Source: JANYGM01 sp043764015
Lineage (GTDB): Bacteria > Bacteroidota > Bacteroidia > Cytophagales > Thermonemataceae
DNA: 33,720 nt
Direction: 5' to 3'
Assembly (NCBI GenBank): GCA_043764015.1
Contig: JAYUKY010000095.1
Coordinates: 1 to 33,720, forward strand
Shown here piece by piece: positions 1-7,363 of this stretch (position 1 is the stretch's first letter; each line of letters begins with the position of its first letter). Both the position numbers and the translations under genes were made by a program. Below the pieces are notes generated by a model that ran no database searches, had not been told where the DNA came from, and saw nothing but the letters and a program-made list of their open reading frames with translations.

Positions 1-14
1 GCAAGGGCTAGTTT

Positions 15-94
15 TATAAATATTGCGCTCCGCTGGAGCGAAATACAAGCATAATGCTATTTCTATAAATATACAGTTCCGCTGGAACTAATAC
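15..94 (+). repeat. Paired-hairpin dispersed repeat, left copy (hairpins A and B)
   Basis: There are two hairpin units in tandem. Unit A (15-46) has a left box TATAAATATT, a stem-loop CGCTCC-GCT-GGAGCG and a right box AAATAC. Unit B (63-94) has CTATAAATATAC, a stem-loop AGTTCC-GCT-GGAACT and AATAC. The spacer between them is 16 bases (47-62). The same pair, with the same spacer length, lies in the opposite orientation at 33471-33550. Positions 1-46 match the reverse complement of 33519-33564 with one mismatch, so the repeat continues past the window edge. Unit B contributes the stop codon of rsmI. The format resembles REP/BIME elements, but no RAYT transposase is in the window. Confidence 0.85.
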
Positions 95-798
95 AAAATA
101 TCAATGTCTTTGTCTAACTTTGAAGATTTTTCTTGCTGTTTCCCTTGAATAACTATCACAATTTCCCCTTTTACGCCTTTCTGGGTGAAATATGCCAAAA
201 CCTCTTCAATAGTACCATTTTTAGTTTCTTGATAAATTTTACTTAATTCTCTAGAAACAGAACAACGCCTATCAGCACCAAAATAAGGTATCATCATTTC
301 TAATGTTTTCAGCAAACGGTGCGGAGATTCGTAGCAAACTACCGTTTTTTCTTCCTCTGAAAGTTGCTTTAAACGGGTTTGTTTACCCTTTTTGTGTGGC
401 AAAAATCCGTCAAAAATAAAGCTATCACTAGGCAAGCCCGACTGCACAAGTGCAGGCACGAAAGCAGTCGCACCTGGCAAACAATTTACCTCAATATCAG
501 CCTCCACACAAGCACGCACCAACAAAAAACCAGGGTCAGAAATAGAAGGAGTGCCAGCATCAGACACCAGCGCAATATTTTCACCATTTTTCAGTCGTTC
601 CAAAATCTTTGCAACCGTATGATGTTCATTGAAAATATGATAACTTTGCAAAGGCTTGCGGATTTCGTAGTGTTTTAGCAAAATCCCCGTAGTACGAGTA
701 TCTTCCGCCAAAATAGCATCTACTTCTTTCAAAAGGCGCAAAGCACGCAAAGTAATATCTTCTAAATTTCCTATGGGAGTGGGAATAATATAAAGCAA
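88..798 (-). CDS. rsmI: 16S rRNA (cytidine(1402)-2'-O)-methyltransferase RsmI
   Basis: RsmI is an SAM-dependent methyltransferase that 2'-O-methylates C1402 in the decoding centre of 16S rRNA. The 236-residue protein has the family's usual length and tetrapyrrole-methylase-like fold. The N-terminal motif is PTPIGNLEDIT (residues 7-16), followed by AEDTRTTG (31-38), the glycine-rich SDAGTPSISDPG (79-90) and LPGATA (108-112), all diagnostic for RsmI. The start is TTG: the upstream frame reaches a stop inside the C-rich repeat at 818-838 without any ATG, and the TTG places the protein start just before the conserved motif. The TAG stop lies inside the paired-hairpin repeat at 63-94, so the final residues and the stop are repeat-derived. 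Identity is firm; the exact start is slightly less so. Confidence 0.95.
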   Translation of the reverse strand: MLYIIPTPIGNLEDITLRALRLLKEVDAILAEDTRTTGILLKHYEIRKPLQSYHIFNEHHTVAKILERLKNGENIALVSDAGTPSISDPGFLLVRACVEADIEVNCLPGATAFVPALVQSGLPSDSFIFDGFLPHKKGKQTRLKQLSEEEKTVVCYESPHRLLKTLEMMIPYFGADRRCSVSRELSKIYQETKNGTIEEVLAYFTQKGVKGEIVIVIQGKQQEKSSKLDKDIDILY

Positions 799-817
799 AT
801 GAGTAAGTTTTGAATAG

Positions 818-838
818 CCCCCTAACCCCCAAAGGGGG
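818..838. repeat. C-rich inverted repeat
   Basis: A CCCCC-TAA-CCCCC-AAA-GGGGG stretch forms a 5-bp hairpin (826-830 with 834-838) just upstream of rsmI. It is much richer in GC than its surroundings. A longer element of similar composition lies at 18661-18735, so this is probably a shortened member of a dispersed family. Confidence 0.5.
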
Positions 839-905
839 AATGAAACTCGTGAGTTGTAAATTTATGGTTTAATTTAAGGCAAATTTAAGGCTTTTTTTGT
901 ATTGA

Positions 906-936
906 TTTGTAAAATCTCAAAAGTTTCTTATATTTG
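906..936 (+). promoter_or_regulatory. Bacteroidota-type promoter for the TPR/SpoIIE phosphatase gene
   Basis: TTTG (906-909) is followed 19 bases later by TATATTTG (929-936), which fits the Bacteroidota primary sigma consensus TTTG-N19-21-TAnnTTTG. The gene's ATG is 28 bases downstream of the -7 box, giving a short leader. Confidence 0.75.
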
Positions 937-964
937 TTGAAAGCCACTTTTAATCTATCAAATT

Positions 965-3136
965 ATGCAAAAGACAACTTTTCTTGTTCTGTTTTTCTTG
1001 CTTTTTAATACTCTTCTTTATAGCCAAAAACAAACAGAAGATAGCCTAAAAACTATCATTAAGAGCAAACCAAAAACGGACACAACGTACTTGCTCTCTC
1101 TTGCAGAACTTGCAAATGTTGCTCGTTATAGTCAGCCAGATTCCTCACTTGCGTGGGCAAAAGAAGTATTAGAAACGTCAAAAAGTCTTAATTATCAAAT
1201 AGGTATAGGTAGAGGAGCACGAGTAATGGGGATTTATTACCGCACCAAAGGAAATATCATAGAAGCTATTAAGTATTTTATCATTGCGTTAGATGCTTTG
1301 CAAAAATCTAATGATTTAGATGGACTTGGATTTACTTACAATAGCCTTGCGGCACTTTATAAAAATCAATCAAAATCACCACTTGCAGTAGAATATTGCC
1401 AAAAAGCCATTACTGCGTTTGAAAAAATAAATAACAAAAAAGGTATTGCTTATGCTAGCAATAATTTAGCAGATATCTACAAAGAACAAGGAAATCTTAC
1501 CACAGCACTTGCCTACGCAAAGAAAAGTTTGGTACTTAATGAACAAGAAAAAGATAAAAAGGGTATTTTTTATTCTAATTTTAATATTGCTGAGATTTAT
1601 CAACAGCAAAAACAATATGACAAAGCACTTTCGTATCAACTCACAAACCTCCAACTTGCAGAAGAAACTAACGACCAGTTTAATCTTACATACGCTTGTA
1701 ATAATATTGCCAATGCTCAAATATCTCTAAAACAATACGAAAAAGCACTTCCATATCTAGAAAAAGGCTTAAAGGCAGCATTAGAAATGAAGAGTTTGGA
1801 AAGACAAACAGACCTCAATATTACTTTTGCTAAATATTATCAAGCCATAAAAGAGCCTCAAACAGCCTTCAAATACGCCAATGGTGCCGTAACACTTGCC
1901 CAAAATCTAAATAATATTGGACTTATTAACCTTGCCTCTTACGAAAAAAGTCGTATAGCGGCTAGTTTGGGCAATTATGAAGAGGCTTATCAGAGTCATT
2001 TACTCTATAAAGCAACAACAGACAGTCTTCAAAATCAAAAAAAATATAAAGATGCACTACAAAAAGATTTTGACTACCAACAAAATAAGCAGGAACTAGA
2101 AAAACAACAAACACAACTTAACTATCAGAAGGAGCTACAAGCACAAAAAAATATTAGAAACGTATTTATTACGGCTTTGGGTCTTATGGTTGTACTGGCA
2201 ATAACGGGATATGTGTTGTATCAAAATAAAAGAAAAACAAATCTTTTACTCGCCCTACAAAATAATGCTATTAAACAACAACAGGAAGAACTTTTGGTAC
2301 TTAATGAGAATTTAGGAACACAGAAAAACACATTAGAAACTACTTATTCTACACTAAAAACCACGTCAGAACAGCTTAATAAGAGTATTGCTTATGCCTC
2401 TCGTATGCAAAATATTATTTTGCCTGAAATGAAAGATTTGAAAGCATTTTTTGAAGATATTTTTGTTATTTATAAACCTAAAAATGTCGTTTCTGGAGAT
2501 TTTTATTGGTTTTCTAAGATAAACGACAATAAGTGCGTCTTTGTATTGGCAGATTGCACAGGTCACGGTGTACCAGGTGCTTTTATGAGTTTGCTGGGAA
2601 GTACATTACTCCACGAAATAATCAATACAAAACAAATATACAACGACCCAGCTACCATTTTAACGCTTCTTGATAAGGATTTGCGTATTCTCTTGAAACA
2701 AGAAACAGGGCAAAATAATGATGGTATGGATATTTCTATCTGCTTTTTTGAGAAAAATATCCAAGATACAAAAAATATCAGGCTCACTTTTGCAGGTGCA
2801 AAATCTTTTATGTATTATATTGAAAATGAACAAATTAATCAGATTTCAGGGGATAAAATTTATTTGGGCGGAAAATACAAACAAATGCCTTTTACTAATC
2901 AAGTTTTTGATTTTGAAGGACATACTATGTTTTATTTGCTTTCTGATGGAATTATTGACCAAAATGACCCAGAACGCAAAAAACTTGGTAGCAATGCCGT
3001 TAAACAAACGACACTACAATACCACAAAGAAAGCCTACAAACGCAACAAGAACAACTTTTAGCGTTACTTTCCTCGCATCAAGCAGGCTCGGAGCAACGT
3101 GATGATATTTCTATGATTGGCTTGAAAATGTTTTAA
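965..3136 (+). CDS. TPR-repeat, membrane-anchored SpoIIE/PP2C-type serine phosphatase
   Basis: This is a 723-residue sensor-like phosphatase. An N-terminal signal sequence (about residues 1-20, ending in LLYSQ) is followed by a series of TPR-type helical pairs (about 40-370; repeated patterns such as ALAYAKKSL and A...Y..KAI). A glutamine-rich coiled coil leads into one transmembrane segment (about 399-419), then a second coiled coil and a C-terminal SpoIIE domain (about 480-723). The phosphatase motifs VVSGDFYW (from 508) and ADCTGHGVPGAF (D530 as probable metal ligand) are intact, as is the closing RDDISMIGLK. The predicted layout is periplasmic TPRs and a cytoplasmic phosphatase. The family is related to RsbU-type regulators that dephosphorylate anti-sigma antagonists; the partner here is unknown. 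It is monocistronic, with its own strong promoter. Confidence 0.92.
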   Translation: MQKTTFLVLFFLLFNTLLYSQKQTEDSLKTIIKSKPKTDTTYLLSLAELANVARYSQPDSSLAWAKEVLETSKSLNYQIGIGRGARVMGIYYRTKGNIIEAIKYFIIALDALQKSNDLDGLGFTYNSLAALYKNQSKSPLAVEYCQKAITAFEKINNKKGIAYASNNLADIYKEQGNLTTALAYAKKSLVLNEQEKDKKGIFYSNFNIAEIYQQQKQYDKALSYQLTNLQLAEETNDQFNLTYACNNIANAQISLKQYEKALPYLEKGLKAALEMKSLERQTDLNITFAKYYQAIKEPQTAFKYANGAVTLAQNLNNIGLINLASYEKSRIAASLGNYEEAYQSHLLYKATTDSLQNQKKYKDALQKDFDYQQNKQELEKQQTQLNYQKELQAQKNIRNVFITALGLMVVLAITGYVLYQNKRKTNLLLALQNNAIKQQQEELLVLNENLGTQKNTLETTYSTLKTTSEQLNKSIAYASRMQNIILPEMKDLKAFFEDIFVIYKPKNVVSGDFYWFSKINDNKCVFVLADCTGHGVPGAFMSLLGSTLLHEIINTKQIYNDPATILTLLDKDLRILLKQETGQNNDGMDISICFFEKNIQDTKNIRLTFAGAKSFMYYIENEQINQISGDKIYLGGKYKQMPFTNQVFDFEGHTMFYLLSDGIIDQNDPERKKLGSNAVKQTTLQYHKESLQTQQEQLLALLSSHQAGSEQRDDISMIGLKMF

Positions 3137-3187
3137 ATTTATCATAAATAAACGCTTGACTTTCAGATATTTATTATCTCTTTTCCG

Positions 3188-3215
3188 TTTGGGCAAACAC
3201 AATAGTTTGCCCAAA
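3188..3215. terminator. Hairpin between convergent genes
   Basis: TTTGGGCAAAC (3188-3198) pairs perfectly with GTTTGCCCAAA (3205-3215) around a six-base loop. It sits between the convergent phosphatase gene and the beta-barrel gene ending at 3270. There is no clear T-tract on either side, so termination is probable from position rather than proven by form. Confidence 0.5.
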
Positions 3216-3269
3216 GAAGAGAATAATTATTAAAATGGTATTTTTCCTATTTTTGCTTGATTTTATTTG

Positions 3270-3938
3270 TTATTTCCCTCCAAAAGTGTAACCAATGGCA
3301 ATATTGAAGATAAATGGACTGTTTGCAATGCCAATATTAGGAGCTTTGAGCGTTTCTACTTTGCCAGAATTTTTGTTAGTGTAAGTAAATTCGTCATTGC
3401 GCAAAGTTGTACCCACATTTTGCCAATACCTGATGCTTGTACTTGTGGTGATGCCTTGCAAAAACTTGTTTTCACTATTTTTAAACGGCATATAGCGGTA
3501 ATATGCCCCAATTCCTAGCGTGAAAGTCTTAAATTTTTTGATTTGAGTAGTTTCACTTTGTGTTTCTCCTTCGTTGTAAACCTCCCAACTATGCAATTTT
3601 GGTTCAAATCTTACATCAAAAAAAGATGAAAAACGGTAGCCAATTCCAAAACCTACTGTCGTGGGAATATGCAATACAAGTTTTTGTGTTTTGAAATCCC
3701 CCACAACGGGCGGACTAAGCGAAATTCCGTGAGAATAGTCAAACATCAATCTTTTAGTGGTATAATTCACTTCCACGTTAAAGCCTTTCGCCACCACAGG
3801 CTGCAACATTCCAAACAACAAACTGAATTTATTGCTATACAAAAGTTCTTTTTTTGCTGTTCCAGTTGGGACTTCTTGAGCAAAAACATTAGTCAGACAC
3901 GCTACAATCAATATTATTGTTAAAATTATTTTTTTCAT
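3270..3938 (-). CDS. Putative outer-membrane beta-barrel protein
   Basis: This 222-residue protein starts with a signal peptide (MKKIILTIILIVACLTNVFA, cleavage before QEV). The rest alternates polar and aromatic residues in strand-like blocks (VLHIPTTVGFGIGYRF, FTLGIGAYYRYMPF, FIFNIAIGYTFGGK), as in small outer-membrane barrels. No enzyme motif is visible. It follows another barrel-like gene (4003-4617) after 64 bases on the same strand, so the two are probably co-transcribed. The function is not recognisable; transport, adhesion or envelope structure are all possible. Confidence 0.7.
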   Translation of the reverse strand: MKKIILTIILIVACLTNVFAQEVPTGTAKKELLYSNKFSLLFGMLQPVVAKGFNVEVNYTTKRLMFDYSHGISLSPPVVGDFKTQKLVLHIPTTVGFGIGYRFSSFFDVRFEPKLHSWEVYNEGETQSETTQIKKFKTFTLGIGAYYRYMPFKNSENKFLQGITTSTSIRYWQNVGTTLRNDEFTYTNKNSGKVETLKAPNIGIANSPFIFNIAIGYTFGGK

Positions 3939-4002
3939 TTTATGATTTATTTTAGATTTTATTTTGATGATTTTGAGAATTAGTTTGATAGGAATTTTTT
4001 AA

Positions 4003-4617
4003 TTACAAATTAACGCCAATAGTCAATCCGCCCTGAATAAAAGTATCAGGTTTTCCACCACGAGGACCAATATTTACGGTATTTTCTCCTTTTGCATTGC
4101 CAATCATACCAAATTGTGGGATAAGATAAAGACTACTTTTGGGTTTGTTGGGAACGGTGAATTTGTAGCCCAAATTAGCTTCCCAAAAAATAGTAGAAGT
4201 TTCGTAATCTTTGCCATCAAAAAGGTTTTTTGTACCCCAAGCGTAGCCTACGTTAGCTTTTGCTTCCACATGCAAGCCTTTCCAAAAATACTGACGGTAA
4301 CCCACCATTAGCATATATTCGTTGATTTTCTCCACGACATCGTGCTTTACGTTTGGTCTGATATACATTCCAACAAGCAAATCACCTTTAAATTTGCTTT
4401 CTGGCTTCGTGATGGTGCGTGTAGCATTGATGCGGATAATGCCCACATTAGGCAAAAATGGTTGCACAAGTTCTGTTTCAATTCCCCATTTTTTGGGGCT
4501 TTCAGAACTGGCATCAGTTTGAGAGTCAGTTTGCGAAAATGCTTGACTGTTTGTAAGCAGAAGCGAAAAAAAGATAATGATAATCTTAACTGGATTTTTT
4601 GTGATTGAGTTGTTCAT
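4003..4617 (-). CDS. Putative outer-membrane beta-barrel protein
   Basis: This 204-residue protein has an N-terminal hydrophobic signal (about residues 10-28, ending AFSQ), a short Ser/Thr/Gln-rich linker, and then strand-like segments (DLLVGMYIRP, YMLMVGYRQYFW, VEAKANVGYAWG, FWEANLGYKFTV, LYLIPQFGMIG, FIQGGLTIGVNL). The C-terminus ends in a strand, as expected for an outer-membrane barrel. It is the first gene of a probable two-gene unit with 3270-3938. A Crp/Fnr-type regulator lies just upstream on the same strand but is separated by a terminator-like palindrome. No specific function can be assigned. Confidence 0.7.
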   Translation of the reverse strand: MNNSITKNPVKIIIIFFSLLLTNSQAFSQTDSQTDASSESPKKWGIETELVQPFLPNVGIIRINATRTITKPESKFKGDLLVGMYIRPNVKHDVVEKINEYMLMVGYRQYFWKGLHVEAKANVGYAWGTKNLFDGKDYETSTIFWEANLGYKFTVPNKPKSSLYLIPQFGMIGNAKGENTVNIGPRGGKPDTFIQGGLTIGVNL

Positions 4618-4662
4618 TTTGATACTGCTATTTTGACAATGTTTTGGTTATTTTTAACATTG

Positions 4663-4670
4663 CAAAGGTA
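4663..4670 (-). promoter_or_regulatory. Candidate -7 box for the beta-barrel gene pair
   Basis: On the minus strand TACCTTTG matches TAnnTTTG, 45 bases before the ATG at 4617. No correctly spaced TTTG was found upstream. A GATTTAGGCTAC stretch just upstream (about 4682-4693) resembles GATTTGGCTAC upstream of the SDR gene start at 12808, which may be a shared regulator site or chance. Confidence 0.4.
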
Positions 4671-4741
4671 ACAGACAGAGTAGCCTAAATCATTGATTTG
4701 AGTTAAGAAAAAATGAAAGAGAAAAATCAGCATCAAAAAAA

Positions 4742-4779
4742 TTCCATAGCGTTAGGTTTGCAAACCTAACGCTATGGAA
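4742..4779 (-). terminator. Perfect 38-bp palindrome, probable terminator of the Crp-family gene
   Basis: TTCCATAGCGTTAGGTTTG (4742-4760) is followed directly by its exact reverse complement (4761-4779), with no loop bases. On the minus strand the hairpin lies 35 bases after the stop of the Crp-like gene and is followed by a run of seven T, so it can act as an intrinsic terminator. A perfect palindrome this long may also be a dispersed repeat. Confidence 0.7.
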
Positions 4780-4814
4780 AATACTGATAATCAATTATTT
4801 GTAAAATTATAAAA

Positions 4815-5393
4815 TTATTTTGTATCAAAAATTCTTTTCCTAATTCTGCTCAGAGATTCTGGTTTGATGCCCAAATACGAAGCTACATAATGTTGTGGGA
4901 CGTTTTTTATGATTTCTGGGCGTTGTTTGATGAGATTTAGGTAGCGTTCTTGTGGGTCTTCATTGGTTTTCATTTTGTTGAGTGCAGCAACAGCAAGGTA
5001 GGCATTTTCAGCCATAACCCTGCCAACTCTGTCAAAAACAGGAAATTTATCATACAACTGATACAAATCTTCTTTTCTAAATTGTACAATCTCGCAAGGT
5101 GCTAAGGCTTGCATATTTTCTACGGTGGGTTGTCCTGTCAAAAAACTTGCATAATCTGTGTACCAGCTATCTCCAAAGAAGAATTGCACCGTATTTTCCA
5201 CGCCTTCAACATTGTAGAAGGCACGCAAACAGCCATTATTGATAAAAGAAATTTTATTACAGATTTTTCCTTCCTGCAACAAAAATTCTTTCTTTTTTAA
5301 TGTTCTAACTTCCAAAATTTCTCTAAACGCTTGCTTTTCAGCATCATTCAAAGCAACAAATAATTTTATATTTTCTAAAATTTGCGTTATCAT
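4815..5393 (-). CDS. Crp/Fnr-family transcriptional regulator
   Basis: Starting at the ATG at 5393 this gives 192 residues. The N-terminal two thirds form a cyclic-nucleotide-binding-like beta roll (EFLLQEGKICNKISFINNGCLRAFY; FFFGDSWYTDYASFLTGQPT). The C-terminus carries a helix-turn-helix (VPQHYVASYLGIKPESLSR). Many Bacteroidota paralogs of this type have no proven ligand, so cAMP binding should not be assumed. An in-frame ATG 28 codons upstream exists, but the extra segment is translated from a TTCGTACCTC-type intergenic repeat, so the internal start is preferred. The gene lies 65 bases downstream of recJ on the same strand. The nearby barrel genes (4617 to 3270) are possible targets. Confidence 0.88.
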   Translation of the reverse strand: MITQILENIKLFVALNDAEKQAFREILEVRTLKKKEFLLQEGKICNKISFINNGCLRAFYNVEGVENTVQFFFGDSWYTDYASFLTGQPTVENMQALAPCEIVQFRKEDLYQLYDKFPVFDRVGRVMAENAYLAVAALNKMKTNEDPQERYLNLIKQRPEIIKNVPQHYVASYLGIKPESLSRIRKRIFDTK

Positions 5394-5422
5394 TTTTCGT
5401 AATTGATAATTCGTAATTTTAC

Positions 5423-5455
5423 ATTCGTACCTCGTCCCTCTTACTTCGTACCTCT
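5423..5455. repeat. TTCGTACCTC-type intergenic repeat
   Basis: The segment between the Crp-like gene and recJ contains two TTCGTACCTC motifs separated by GTCCCTCTTAC. A related stretch with TTCGTACTTC and TTCGTACCTTG is at 31242-31270, just after the DUF4837 gene. Both lie in short gaps next to gene ends. The role is unknown. Confidence 0.4.
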
Positions 5456-5458
5456 TTT

Positions 5459-7204
5459 TTAGCTTGTTTGTTCCCAAAGTTCGCCATCATTGGCAAATTT
5501 AAGGTCTTTTAGGCGTAGTTGTAGGGTTGTTTTCCCTAAAAAGTGGTTTTCTTCAATATTATAGCAAATATGAAATTTCTCTTTTGCTTGTATTCTCTCC
5601 AAATAATGCCCCATACTAAACCCAATGGCATCATAAGTGGCAGAATCTTCTTGTCTGATTTTGAGTTTTAGATGAATAGGGTTGTCTTTTCCCACGACTT
5701 TTGCCTCGCCAATATCATAGACGTTTTCAGACACAAAAACGGGTTGCATATTAGCAGGTCCGAAAGGTGAAACCTGATTAAGCACTTTCATAAAGCGTTC
5801 TGTTGCTTCTTTTAGGCGTATTTTCATATCTATTTCTATTTGTGGAATAAGTTGGTCAGGTTTTATGCGCCTGCTTACGACTTGCTCAAACTTCTCCTTA
5901 AATGCTTCTAAATTTTCTAGTTTTAAACTAAGTCCAGCGGCGTGAGTATGTCCACCAAATTGCTCCAAAAGCTCTTTACACTCTTCTATTGCTTCATAAA
6001 CATCAAATCCTTCCACAGAACGGGCAGAGCCTGTGGCATTTTGGTCAGTTTGAGTGAGAATAATTGTTGGGCGGTGATAGGTTTCTATGCAACGTGAGGC
6101 AACAATGCCTATAACGCCTTTGTGCCACGTTTCTTTGAATAAAACGGTACTTTTTGGATTGATTTTAACAGAATTTGCTATCATTTCTAATGCTTCCTGT
6201 GTAATACTTTTGTCTAAATCTTTCCTATCCACATTGAAATTTTGCAAAATTTCGGAATAACGCCCTGCATCTTCGTCATTTCGAGAAATAAGTAGCTTTA
6301 CGGCTTCCTCTGCGTGGTCTATGCGCCCAGCCGCATTGATACGAGGACCCAAACCAAAAACAACATTCATAATTGTAAGTTGTTTGTCCAGCTTAAAACC
6401 GCCAATTTCAAGGAGTTTTTTCAGCCCTGTTCGTGGGTTTTTATTAAGTTTTTCTAATCCATAAAAGGATAAAACCCTGTTTTCACCCACAATAGGCACA
6501 ATATCACAGGCAATACTTACGACAACCAAATCTAGCAAATCATAAACTTCATCTTTTAAAATTCCTTCACGCATTGCGTAGCCTTGCATCAACTTAAAAC
6601 CAACGCCACAACCCGACAATTCATCAAAAGGATAAGTACAATCTTCTCTTTTTGGGTCTAAAACGGCTATTGCTCTTGGTATAACATCACCAGGACGGTG
6701 GTGGTCGCAAATAATAAAATCAACGCCCAAAGTATTGGCATAATCCACGAGTTCAACGGACTTTATACCACAATCTAGGGCAATAATTAGCTTAAAATTA
6801 TGTTTTTTGGCGTAATCAATACTTGCACGAGAGATGCCATAACCTTCTTTATAACGGTCTGGGATATAATAATCAAGGTTTTTGTATCTTTTTTTGAGAA
6901 AACTATACACAAGTGCGACAGAAGTCGTCCCATCAACGTCATAATCACCATAAACCATAATTTTTTCGTTGTTATTGATAGCATTTTGCAGACGTTCTAC
7001 GGCTCTATCCATATCACGCATCAAAAAAGGGTCGTGTAAATCATTCAGACTAGGTCTAAAAAAAGATTTTGCAGCATCAAAAGTTGTAACTTTACGTTGT
7101 ACAAGGATTTTGGCTAATGCCTGACTTACATTTATAGCCTTAGAAAGCATTTCTACTGTGTTTGGGTCTGGTAAAGGTTTATAAATCCAACGTATGGCAG
7201 CCAT
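5459..7204 (-). CDS. recJ: Single-stranded-DNA-specific exonuclease RecJ
   Basis: RecJ degrades single-stranded DNA 5' to 3' and works in recombinational repair and mismatch repair. The 581-residue protein is full length. The DHH phosphoesterase motifs are present: DYDVDG (87-92), LDCG (143-146) and DHH (167-169). The DHHA1 motif GGHTHAAG is at 417-424, and a C-terminal OB-like region follows (PFGPANMQPVFV onward). The ATG at 7204 gives the usual N-terminus ending in the MVYGDYDVDG core. It is divergent from the membrane winged-helix gene at 7364. The Crp-like gene follows on the same strand after 65 bases. Confidence 0.96.
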   Translation of the reverse strand: MAAIRWIYKPLPDPNTVEMLSKAINVSQALAKILVQRKVTTFDAAKSFFRPSLNDLHDPFLMRDMDRAVERLQNAINNNEKIMVYGDYDVDGTTSVALVYSFLKKRYKNLDYYIPDRYKEGYGISRASIDYAKKHNFKLIIALDCGIKSVELVDYANTLGVDFIICDHHRPGDVIPRAIAVLDPKREDCTYPFDELSGCGVGFKLMQGYAMREGILKDEVYDLLDLVVVSIACDIVPIVGENRVLSFYGLEKLNKNPRTGLKKLLEIGGFKLDKQLTIMNVVFGLGPRINAAGRIDHAEEAVKLLISRNDEDAGRYSEILQNFNVDRKDLDKSITQEALEMIANSVKINPKSTVLFKETWHKGVIGIVASRCIETYHRPTIILTQTDQNATGSARSVEGFDVYEAIEECKELLEQFGGHTHAAGLSLKLENLEAFKEKFEQVVSRRIKPDQLIPQIEIDMKIRLKEATERFMKVLNQVSPFGPANMQPVFVSENVYDIGEAKVVGKDNPIHLKLKIRQEDSATYDAIGFSMGHYLERIQAKEKFHICYNIEENHFLGKTTLQLRLKDLKFANDGELWEQTS

Positions 7205-7229
7205 AAAGTAGTTTTGAGTTGTAAATTTT

Positions 7230-7354
7230 GAGTTGTAAGTTAAGCACTATTCACAATTATAACAAAATTATAGCGTTAAAGCAAATATTCTATTATTTTT
7301 GGGTGAGAAACAAAAAAAACGTACTTTTATATATTCATTCACAACTTACAACTC
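7230..7354. repeat. Inverted repeat enclosing a divergent promoter region
   Basis: GAGTTGTAAGTT (7230-7241) and its exact reverse complement AACTTACAACTC (7343-7354) enclose about 100 bases between recJ and the gene at 7364. Degenerate relatives occur at about 850 (GAGTTGTAAATTT), 7215 (GAGTTGTAAATTTT) and 27938 (GAGTTATAAGTTATG), always in intergenic DNA. Confidence 0.55.
7263..7301. promoter_or_regulatory. Candidate divergent -7 boxes for recJ and the 7364 gene
   Basis: TAATTTTG on the minus strand (7263-7270) could serve recJ and TATTTTTG on the plus strand (7294-7301) could serve the 7364 gene. Both fit TAnnTTTG, but neither has a well-spaced TTTG upstream, so they are tentative. Confidence 0.35.
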
Positions 7355-7363
7355 ATAATTCAA

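Noticed and set aside
379..678. Reading frames opposite to rsmI and other long genes
   Set aside because: They overlap strongly conserved genes on the other strand and show no signal peptide or family motif of their own.
5394..5477. Longer Crp-like protein from an upstream ATG
   Set aside because: The extra segment is translated intergenic repeat and family members begin near the MITQILENI start.
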